Below, in pieces: positions 8,483 through 14,862 of a DNA stretch of 50,452 bases (the first letter of the stretch is position 1; each line of letters begins with the position of its first letter). The notes under the pieces are model-generated. The model was not told the origin of the DNA. It made no database searches and worked only from the letters and a program-made list of their open reading frames with translations. Origin of the DNA: Cacconaster sp045601245 (lineage in GTDB: Bacteria; Bacteroidota; Bacteroidia; Bacteroidales; UBA932). Location: the NCBI GenBank assembly GCA_045601245.1, contig JAZRZH010000033.1, positions 1 through 50,452 of the forward strand, written 5' to 3'. The translations under genes were made by a program, and so were the position numbers.

Positions 8483-9706
8483 TTATTTCCACCAGGAGTC
8501 CACGGTGGACTCGACGGTGGCGGCGTTGCTGTCGCCGATTTTTGCCGGCAGGTTGACGAAGAAGTCAACTCCGGTCTTCTGTTCGAGCTGGTCTATGGTG
8601 CAGCGCTGAGCCATAACCACGGAACTGCTGCCCTTGTATTCCTTGTGGTCAAACCAGAATGCAGTGCCGGTGTAGCCGCCCGTGCGGGCTGTCATACCGA
8701 CCGTGCCGTTCTTCTTGTAGCCGAGCAGGGCCTTGTAATAGCCGGTAGGGACGGTGACGTCCTTGCCCTCATTGTCTTGAACTTTGGCGGTGCTTCCCTT
8801 GATGCTGCATCCGGTCACGACGTATAGCGTGTCGAATTGCCGCGCCCAGGTCCTGACCATTCCTTCGAGCACGCCCCAGGCCGCTGCGTTGAGTTCGCTC
8901 ATCTGCGGGGTCATGTTGGTGAAGTAGAAGGTCTGCACGTTCGCCTCGTAGCTGAGACGGTCCGCGGAAGGACACTGATGGCCGCGGTTGTACCAGCCGT
9001 CGAAGCCGTAGGAGGCATTGTTGTAGGCGTGGAAAAGTACAGGCTGTATGCGGCGCGGGAGCTTTGGGTCGAGGCCCCATTCGTCGCTGCGCGATCCGCT
9101 GCCCATCAGGCCGTCATTGAGCGGATATGCCACCCAGTGTGCTACGAGCGCGGTGCTGTCCCAGTAATATGAATAGTTTCGCACGTCGCGTCCGTTCTGC
9201 TTCATGTTATGTGTGATGAACAGCATTCCCTTTCCGCCGGTGTCCGCGAGTTCCATCCAGTCGTGCACAGGATCCGAAGTGACCTCCTTCGGCAGGCCCT
9301 GGTAATACGAGTTCTCTATGCCTTTCTGCGTGAATCTGCAGCTGGCGGTCCCGCCTTTGCAATCGAGATTGAGGGTGATGGTGCGGTTCTCCGCGGAGAG
9401 GTTGCGTGCCCAGCCCAGCACCACGTCGCGGCGGTTTCCGCTGCCGCTTATGACCGTGGCGTTGTCGCCGTCAAGGTACGCCCACTGCGTGGCATCGCTG
9501 CCGGAATTTTGGAAATCGATGGCAAGGGTCCAGTCGCCATCCGCTGTGACGGAGACGAACTGGTTGCCGACGGTGTAGTCTGCCTCCGCGATTCTCAGCG
9601 AGAGTTCAGGCTTCGCCGCTTCTTCGGGCTTGCAGGACACGGGCAGGATGGCGGCAAGTATCACTGCCGCCATCAGCGCGTATATCGATGTCCTGTAGCG
9701 TCTCAT
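8483..9706 (-). CDS. BACON-like plus DNA/RNA non-specific endonuclease (NUC1) lipoprotein
   Basis: A 407-residue lipoprotein (lipobox PVSC, Cys25). Residues about 35-130 form a BACON-like beta-sandwich (SVTADGDWTLAI..CRFTQKG). Residues about 160-400 form a NUC1/endonuclease_NS domain: the catalytic motif is YNRGHQCPSADR (239-250) with His243 as general base, and the metal-ligand segment TNMTPQMSELN..W (263-277) has Asn264 and Asn273. Many family members have Asp where this has Asn240, a tolerated variation. The family degrades single- and double-stranded DNA and RNA. The lipid anchor would keep the enzyme on the cell envelope. Its ATG shares one base with the TAA of the preceding gene (TAATG), so translation is probably coupled. 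Confidence 0.92.
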   Translation of the reverse strand: MRRYRTSIYALMAAVILAAILPVSCKPEEAAKPELSLRIAEADYTVGNQFVSVTADGDWTLAIDFQNSGSDATQWAYLDGDNATVISGSGNRRDVVLGWARNLSAENRTITLNLDCKGGTASCRFTQKGIENSYYQGLPKEVTSDPVHDWMELADTGGKGMLFITHNMKQNGRDVRNYSYYWDSTALVAHWVAYPLNDGLMGSGSRSDEWGLDPKLPRRIQPVLFHAYNNASYGFDGWYNRGHQCPSADRLSYEANVQTFYFTNMTPQMSELNAAAWGVLEGMVRTWARQFDTLYVVTGCSIKGSTAKVQDNEGKDVTVPTGYYKALLGYKKNGTVGMTARTGGYTGTAFWFDHKEYKGSSSVVMAQRCTIDQLEQKTGVDFFVNLPAKIGDSNAATVESTVDSWWK

Positions 9707-11634
9707 TATTCGGCGTTGATTCCGATGAAGAGCATACGTCCTGTAGCTGTGATCTTGAGCTGTGTCTCAGCTGTTGTGGCAGCACCGAGGTCGATGGTGT
9801 AGTAGTCTTCGCCCTCATTGAGGTTCAGGGTGAATGGTGGGTTGCCGCTGGCGATGAATCTCTTCAGTGTAACGTTGGCCTTGGTGTCGGAACCTACGGT
9901 TGCGGTGAATGAGTATGCTGTTCCCTTGGTGTTAGGGAATCCGTCAGTCTGGTCCTTGCCGAATCCGATGCAGTAGAATGATACCTTGCTCTTGCCTGCA
10001 GGAACATTGATGGTGAAGTCGCCGCCGACTGAGCTTGTGCCGAGCTTTACGAGGTTGTCAACCGCAGTGCCGTTGAAAGTACCGCTCTGCTTGTTGCTGC
10101 CGGTGGATGTGTTGTCGTTGGCCTTTGTGCCGAGTGTCCATGTGCAGCTTGATGTGAGAGGGTGCTTGAGGCTGATATCTATCTGTGAGCCGCTTTCCTT
10201 GACCTCTGTGGCAACAATATTGAAGTAGTTGCTGCCGGAGATGCCTGCGAAGAAGCCCGTGATGTCGATGGTCTTGCCTGCGAGTGAGCTGTAGTCCGCA
10301 GCGGCGTAAGCGATGGAACCTGTGCGCTTGCTGTCAGGGATTTCGATATTGTAGTACTCGCCGGATTTGCTGAGGATACCAGTGATGGTCACATAGCCGA
10401 AGCCGGTTGCGTATGCATCCACGTCGGTGCCCTTGAGCACGGTGGCTGCTGGGTAGGTGACGGCGTTGTTCGAAGACTTGATGGTGGTCTGAGGCTTTGT
10501 GAGTTGAGGGAGATTGTTGTATGTGCTGCTCTCGCCGCTCACGCTTACCATATCACCGACCTTGACGCCCGGTTCTGAGTCAGCGAATACGTACTGGAAT
10601 ACGTCGCCGACCTTTACTACGAATGATTTTGCGGATACTGCCATTACGAGGCCTTCGATGGTGGATGTCTCCACTACGCCGTCTTCGTATGAGAGAATAT
10701 TGGCATTCTGGATTTCGACCTTGCTGCCCTTCTCGTACCAGTAGTACTTGCCTGTGACGGTGATGTTGCCGCCGTTCTTGATCTTGTCGCCCCAGGCTGT
10801 CTTGCTGGCTGCGCTTATGGAGTATACATATATGCTGCCTGTGCCGTCATTTACATTGAAGCTGGTGTACTTGTCTGTATTGGCAAGGTTTTCCACCTTG
10901 CCGCTGAGCTTGTATGTGGTGGCTGCGTCAGCCTTGTCGATAAATTCCTTCACGCTGATGGCCGGGATGGTACTAGGGTCAACGGCTGCAGGCTTGGTGT
11001 AGGAGAGTATCTCGCCGTTCTGCATCTGATGTGTGCTCTTCTGTGTGTAGAACTGGTAGCAGCCCTTCACGCTGACAGTGCCGTCTTCCTCGAGCTGGTC
11101 CACGTAATCGGAGAAGTTGGTAGGGAAGGCGATGGCAATGGTACCGGTCTCGTCGGTGAGGTCGAAGCCGTAGTAACTGCTATTGGCAATGTTGCTGATC
11201 TTGCCTGTGAGCACGTACGGGGTCTTGGTGTCGGCAGCAGCGATGAAATCCGCTACGCTCATACTGCCGTCATCTACGCCGTTAGGACCGTCCTGGGTGA
11301 TTGTGAGGGTTTCGGATACGATACCGCCGCTGAAGTCGATGTCGCAGGTTCTGGTGTAACCTTCATTCTTCGGAACGGTGACGGTGATGGCAATTTCCTT
11401 CTTTGAAGGCTGTCCGATTTCCGGGTCTACGATCACCCATTCTGGTATATCCTTGGCCTTCCATTCGCGTGTTGTGGTGAGATAAATTGTCTCGCTGCCG
11501 CCGTCGGCGGTGAATGTAAGGGTGGTGCGGTCAAGTTTGATGTCCGCAGCGCCCCAGTCCTCTTCAGGGTTGCAGGCCGTGAACATTGTGACTGCAACTG
11601 CCAGTAGGCTCAGTGCTAAAGTTTTGAATTTCAT
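9706..11634 (-). CDS. BACON and OB-repeat lipoprotein, first gene of the nuclease/TonB operon
   Basis: A 642-residue lipoprotein (lipobox FTAC, Cys21). Residues about 33-115 form a BACON domain (LTFTADGGSETIYLTT..WKAKDIPEWVIV..LTITQDG). Four OB-like repeats follow, near 136-223, 230-320, 326-385 and 408-478, each with a strand pattern like LTGKISNIANS or LSGKVENLANT and, in the first two, an end like QNGEILSY or QNANILSY. The last 160 residues are a separate beta-rich domain (FTINVPAGKSKVSFYCIGF). OB folds bind oligonucleotides or oligosaccharides. With a nuclease gene directly downstream (one-base overlap), a surface nucleic-acid capture role is a reasonable inference. No catalytic motif is visible. 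Confidence 0.78.
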   Translation of the reverse strand: MKFKTLALSLLAVAVTMFTACNPEEDWGAADIKLDRTTLTFTADGGSETIYLTTTREWKAKDIPEWVIVDPEIGQPSKKEIAITVTVPKNEGYTRTCDIDFSGGIVSETLTITQDGPNGVDDGSMSVADFIAAADTKTPYVLTGKISNIANSSYYGFDLTDETGTIAIAFPTNFSDYVDQLEEDGTVSVKGCYQFYTQKSTHQMQNGEILSYTKPAAVDPSTIPAISVKEFIDKADAATTYKLSGKVENLANTDKYTSFNVNDGTGSIYVYSISAASKTAWGDKIKNGGNITVTGKYYWYEKGSKVEIQNANILSYEDGVVETSTIEGLVMAVSAKSFVVKVGDVFQYVFADSEPGVKVGDMVSVSGESSTYNNLPQLTKPQTTIKSSNNAVTYPAATVLKGTDVDAYATGFGYVTITGILSKSGEYYNIEIPDSKRTGSIAYAAADYSSLAGKTIDITGFFAGISGSNYFNIVATEVKESGSQIDISLKHPLTSSCTWTLGTKANDNTSTGSNKQSGTFNGTAVDNLVKLGTSSVGGDFTINVPAGKSKVSFYCIGFGKDQTDGFPNTKGTAYSFTATVGSDTKANVTLKRFIASGNPPFTLNLNEGEDYYTIDLGAATTAETQLKITATGRMLFIGINAE

Positions 11635-11700
11635 AAAATTGATTTGTTAATTATTATATTATTGTCGATTTCTGCGCACAATACTGCATTTTATAAATAT

Positions 11701-11729
11701 GTAAAGATAGTCATTTTTATAAAAATGAC
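11701..11729 (-). promoter_or_regulatory. Candidate promoter and palindromic operator of the nuclease/TonB operon
   Basis: A perfect 20-bp palindrome, GTCATTTTTATAAAAATGAC, covers 11710-11729. On the minus strand it is followed at once by TATCTTTA (11709-11702), one mismatch from the Bacteroidota -7 consensus TAnnTTTG, about 68 bases before the ATG at 11634. The palindrome would occupy the promoter spacer, a position typical of repressor operators. No good -33 TTG is found: the nearest is 26 bases from the -7 box. The palindrome is a fact, promoter and operator roles are inference. Confidence 0.5.
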
Positions 11730-11782
11730 CCCTTCCAACGGAGCGGCTGAACTTTTTCTGTGTACCGATGCAGGATATTGAA

Positions 11783-11790
11783 TATATTTG
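11783..11790 (+). promoter_or_regulatory. -7 promoter element TATATTTG
   Basis: Exact match to TAnnTTTG, 33 bases before the ATG at 11824. It overlaps the earlier possible start at 11788 in the same frame, which supports 11824 as the true start. No clear -33 TTG is seen. Confidence 0.55.
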
Positions 11791-11823
11791 CGTTATTGTT
11801 TCAGAGACATTAATATTGAGACC

Positions 11824-12378
11824 ATGAAACCAAGATCTGCATTCTTATTCACCTTGTTATTCTTATTACCACTCTCGACTTTCGCACAGGAAGACAACAC
11901 GGGCAACACTTATTCCTTCAAAAGAATCCGGCCGGAGTTCACCATAAGGCAGACTACTGCTTTCTATACCTCGGGTCCTACAATTACAGGTGGAGCAAAT
12001 ATCAACGATTGGTTCACCGCCGGTATGGGAGTGGGGCTCCGCGACTCCTATTACGATCATTTGCCCGCCGAAGCATACTCGTACAATGCGGACCTCTATA
12101 TGAGGGGCTATCTTCATCTTGACCGCAAACATATCTGCTCGCTTTACCTCGATGTGCTGGGAGGCTGGAACCATTGCTATGCCACGACTTATACTCGGCA
12201 CGGTATTGAAGCTGAGCAAGACAGGTTGAAGAATGTTTATGGCTCAAACTGGTGCAGCGCCACCTTCGAGCCGGGCATCCGCGTCCGTTTATATCACGAT
12301 CTGCAGTTATTCCTCGGCCTGTCCTACACAATCGGTCGCCACCAAGCCATCGGCTTCCACTTTGGTCTGGGCATCTAG
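11824..12378 (+). CDS. Small outer-membrane beta-barrel protein, function unknown
   Basis: A 184-residue protein with a signal peptide (MKPRSAFLFTLLFLLP to STFAQ, about 1-22). The start at 11824 is preferred over an in-frame one at 11788 because it begins the signal peptide and lies after a -7 box. The mature part has alternating hydrophobic and polar strands (RPEFTIRQTTAFY, GGANINDWFTAGMGVGL, ADLYMRGYLHL, SLYLDVLGGWNH, FEPGIRVRLYHD, LQLFLGLSYTIG, IGFHFGLGI) that fit an eight-stranded barrel of the OmpA/OmpW size class. It stands alone and is divergent from the nuclease/TonB operon across a 189-base gap. No specific function can be assigned. Confidence 0.7.
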   Translation: MKPRSAFLFTLLFLLPLSTFAQEDNTGNTYSFKRIRPEFTIRQTTAFYTSGPTITGGANINDWFTAGMGVGLRDSYYDHLPAEAYSYNADLYMRGYLHLDRKHICSLYLDVLGGWNHCYATTYTRHGIEAEQDRLKNVYGSNWCSATFEPGIRVRLYHDLQLFLGLSYTIGRHQAIGFHFGLGI

Positions 12379-12405
12379 CCGGCGAATATATTGTTATTGC
12401 AAAAA

Positions 12406-12533
12406 GCCTGGCGGCGGCATCGCGGCCTTAGGCTGCTCTGAGCCACATCGTGAAGCCAGGCGGCGATATTTCGCCTCACCTGGCGTCGCTATCCGTCTGT
12501 CAGCATAATCTGGGGTACATCCTGCCGCCAGGT
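12406..12533. repeat. G+C-rich inverted-repeat cluster in the gap
   Basis: The gap 12379-12675 holds no gene. Within it the core CCTGGCG (or its complement) occurs repeatedly. CCTGGCGGC (12407-12415) is complementary to GCCGCCAGG (12524-12532), and between them GCCAGG (12455-12460) pairs with CCTGGC (12479-12484) around an inner GGCG/CGCC stem. This could fold into a nested RNA structure or be remains of a repeat element. No T run follows, so it is not a standard terminator. Confidence 0.5.
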
Positions 12534-12604
12534 AATTTCTAGTATCAGGACGGATTCACATTAATCGTTTTGTTGACAAACTGTGCGTATATCGCTGATG
12601 TGGA

Positions 12605-12636
12605 TTGGCGATTGTAACGATTATTTCGTAACTTCA
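12605..12636 (+). promoter_or_regulatory. Candidate promoter of the M20 amidohydrolase gene
   Basis: TTG at 12605-12607 and TAACTTCA at 12629-12636 are separated by 21 bases, close to the Bacteroidota -33/-7 layout. The -7 box has one mismatch to TAnnTTTG. The box ends 39 bases before the chosen ATG at 12676. Confidence 0.45.
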
Positions 12637-12675
12637 CACGAATTTTGTATTATGCATCAATTGTTGAGTGAATTT

Positions 12676-14265
12676 ATGAAAAGGTATTTCAAAGCAATTG
12701 CGTTACTTTCGATATTAGGCGGTCTGACCGCAGGATTTCAGCCTGCTGCCGCACATACCACCATGTCTCGCCAGCCAAAGACGGCTTCTGCAGTTAAGCC
12801 AACGCAGTCCAATCTGTCAGCTACGCAGGCGCAGTCAAAGATGTCTGCCAAACAGGCAAAGGCTCTCAAGGCAAAGATGGAGAGTGCAGGTATGAATTAT
12901 CTGAACTCGAATTTTTCGACTTACCACGATCTCTCCCTGGAACTCCACGGCTACGCCGAAACGGGATACAATGAGTTTCGCAGCGCGGATGCGCTCATCA
13001 GGCATCTCGAAGCCAATGGTTTCAAGGTCGAGAAGGGGGTTGCCGGCATCCCTACGGCTTATGTCGCCACATTCGGCAGCGGCAGCCCGGTGATCGGTAT
13101 CCTTACCGAATATGATGCTCTCCCAGGTCTCGCACAGGACACTGTCCCTTACAGGAGTATTCCTAAGGACAGCCCTAACGGCGCGGGCCACGGCTGCGGA
13201 CACAATTTGATGGGCACTGCCAGCACGGCGGGTGCAGTCGCAATCGCAAAATGGCTCGCTGAAGGTCACCAGGGTACGGTCAAGGTGTTCGGCTGCCCGG
13301 CTGAAGAGGGTGGCGGCGGCAAGGCGTATATGGTTCGCGAAGGTTGTTTCGATGGCGTTGATGCGATGTTCGACTGGCATACCAGCACCGCCAACAGCAC
13401 AACACCGAGCACCGGCCTGGCGAACGTTCGCGTGCGCTTCGAGTTCTTCGGAGCCCCTTCACACGCAGCCGCTTCACCGGAGAAGGGCCGTTCGGCTCTG
13501 GATGCGGTGGAGGCATTCGATTTTATGATCAATATGATGCGTGAGCATGTGCCGAGCGATTCCCGTATCCACTATGTGATTACGGACGGCGGCGCAGCGC
13601 CGAATGTCGTTCCGGAGCACGCAGAGGTGCTTTATTATTTCCGTCACCAGAGCCGCAAGGTTGTGCTTGATCTTCTTGACCGCGCTGTCAAGGCTGCTGA
13701 AGGCGCTGCAATGGGTACCGGCACAACGATGAAATATGAGATAATGAACGGCAATTATGAGAAGCTGATAAACCGTCATCTCTCACAGATGATGCACGAC
13801 AATATGGAACTTGTGGGCGGCGTCAATCTCGACGCGCGCGAGAAGGCCTTCGCTATGGAGTTAATGAAGAATTCCGGGGTGACCGATACGGAAGGCGCCC
13901 TGCGCACTATGGCAACCGTGAAGCCGATGGGTCCTGACGGCAAGGGCAGCGGATCTTCCGACGTGGGCAATGTCGCCTGGGTGGTGCCTACGTCATCCAT
14001 CAGCGTCGCCACATACATACCTGGCTGCGGAGGACTCCACAGTTGGCAGTCGACAGCTACTGGTGGCACTACCATCGGTACAAAGGCTCTGCTAAATGTA
14101 TCAAAGATTTATTATCTCACGGCATACGATATCTTCCAGAATCCTGAACTTCTGAAGGATATACACGAAGAATTCGAGAGTAGGCGCGGAGCGGATTTCA
14201 AGTTCGTGCCGCTGATGGGCGACCGCAAGCCGCCGTTGGATTACAATGCTGACACGAGATATTAG
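12676..14265 (+). CDS. M20D-family metallo-amidohydrolase (AbgB-like), exported
   Basis: A 529-residue protein from the ATG at 12676, chosen because it starts a signal peptide (MKRYFKAIALL to PAAA, about 1-26). Starts at 12583 and 12652 in frame are less likely. After a Gln/Lys/Ala-rich linker (30-70) comes a peptidase M20 catalytic domain. Metal-ligand candidates are the GHGCGHN cluster (171-177), Glu210-Glu211 (PAEEGGGGK), His235 (DWHTST) and a late His in GCGGLHSW. The dimerisation insert begins around 243 and includes GAPSHAAASPEKGRSALDA. It most resembles subunit B of p-aminobenzoyl-glutamate hydrolase, which cleaves an amide bond. An exported location suggests peptides or N-acyl amino acids as substrate. 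Confidence 0.87.
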   Translation: MKRYFKAIALLSILGGLTAGFQPAAAHTTMSRQPKTASAVKPTQSNLSATQAQSKMSAKQAKALKAKMESAGMNYLNSNFSTYHDLSLELHGYAETGYNEFRSADALIRHLEANGFKVEKGVAGIPTAYVATFGSGSPVIGILTEYDALPGLAQDTVPYRSIPKDSPNGAGHGCGHNLMGTASTAGAVAIAKWLAEGHQGTVKVFGCPAEEGGGGKAYMVREGCFDGVDAMFDWHTSTANSTTPSTGLANVRVRFEFFGAPSHAAASPEKGRSALDAVEAFDFMINMMREHVPSDSRIHYVITDGGAAPNVVPEHAEVLYYFRHQSRKVVLDLLDRAVKAAEGAAMGTGTTMKYEIMNGNYEKLINRHLSQMMHDNMELVGGVNLDAREKAFAMELMKNSGVTDTEGALRTMATVKPMGPDGKGSGSSDVGNVAWVVPTSSISVATYIPGCGGLHSWQSTATGGTTIGTKALLNVSKIYYLTAYDIFQNPELLKDIHEEFESRRGADFKFVPLMGDRKPPLDYNADTRY

Positions 14266-14323
14266 CGGGCGGAATCGGAATGCGCCACAGCGGTCGGCTG
14301 CTGAGCAGAGAAGCCACGGAAAG

Positions 14324-14330
14324 AAGGAGG
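14324..14330 (+). promoter_or_regulatory. Strong Shine-Dalgarno sequence AAGGAGG
   Basis: A full AAGGAGG lies 7 bases before the ATG at 14338. It fixes that start. Most genes in this window lack such a site, as is usual in Bacteroidota, so it stands out. Confidence 0.75.
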
Positions 14331-14337
14331 ACACAGA

Positions 14338-14859
14338 ATGGCTTTTGAGATTGAAAGGAAATTCCTCGTCAGAGGGGATTATATGAAGGATGTGCACGAG
14401 AGTGTGCGCATCCTTCAGGGGTATCTTGCCCGGACCGGCAGATGCTCCGTGCGTGTCCGTTTGCGAGGGGAGAGCGGTTTCCTGACGATCAAGGGGCCGA
14501 CCGACGCGGCAGGAGTCTCGCGCTTCGAATGGGAGAAGGAGATAGGCGCTGATGATGCCGAGTCCCTGATGGCCCTCGCGGAGCCTGGCAGGGTGGAGAA
14601 GATCCGCCATCTGGCAAAGAATACCGATGGAGTCCATACTTGGGAAATCGATGAGTTCCTCGGTGAGAACCAGGGCCTTGTAGTGGCTGAAATTGAATTG
14701 CGGACGGTTGATGATGACTTTGACCGCCCTGAATGGCTCGGAGCGGAGGTGACCGGAGATCCGAGGTTTTACAACTCGATGCTGGCGCGCCGTCCGTTTG
14801 GAACGTGGAACGATGATGAGAAGTCGCTGGCCATCGCGGGGATTGCGAAGATTGTTTAG
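14338..14859 (+). CDS. CYTH-domain triphosphate tunnel metalloenzyme
   Basis: A 173-residue cytosolic protein that is one complete CYTH domain. The defining ExExK motif is at the N terminus (Glu4, Glu6, Lys8 in EIERKFLV). The alternating charged strands of the tunnel follow: CSVRVRLRGE (36-45), FLTIKGP (48-54), RFEWEKEI, WEIDEFLGEN and LVVAEIEL. Bacterial members of this size without a CHAD domain mostly hydrolyse inorganic triphosphate, and some are class IV adenylate cyclases or thiamine triphosphatases. The gene ends 3 bases before the MscS-type channel gene, so the two are co-transcribed. The start is fixed by a strong Shine-Dalgarno site. Confidence 0.88.
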   Translation: MAFEIERKFLVRGDYMKDVHESVRILQGYLARTGRCSVRVRLRGESGFLTIKGPTDAAGVSRFEWEKEIGADDAESLMALAEPGRVEKIRHLAKNTDGVHTWEIDEFLGENQGLVVAEIELRTVDDDFDRPEWLGAEVTGDPRFYNSMLARRPFGTWNDDEKSLAIAGIAKIV

Positions 14860-14862
14860 AAT

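Noticed and set aside
8473..8568. Upstream extension of the EEP hydrolase gene at 8472
   Set aside because: Runs into the nuclease gene and places a Ser/Thr/Pro-rich stretch ahead of an otherwise clear signal peptide.
12233..12508. Plus-strand 91-residue frame running past the small outer-membrane protein gene
   Set aside because: Begins inside the outer-membrane protein gene in another frame and continues through the hairpin-rich gap; no domain, no start context.
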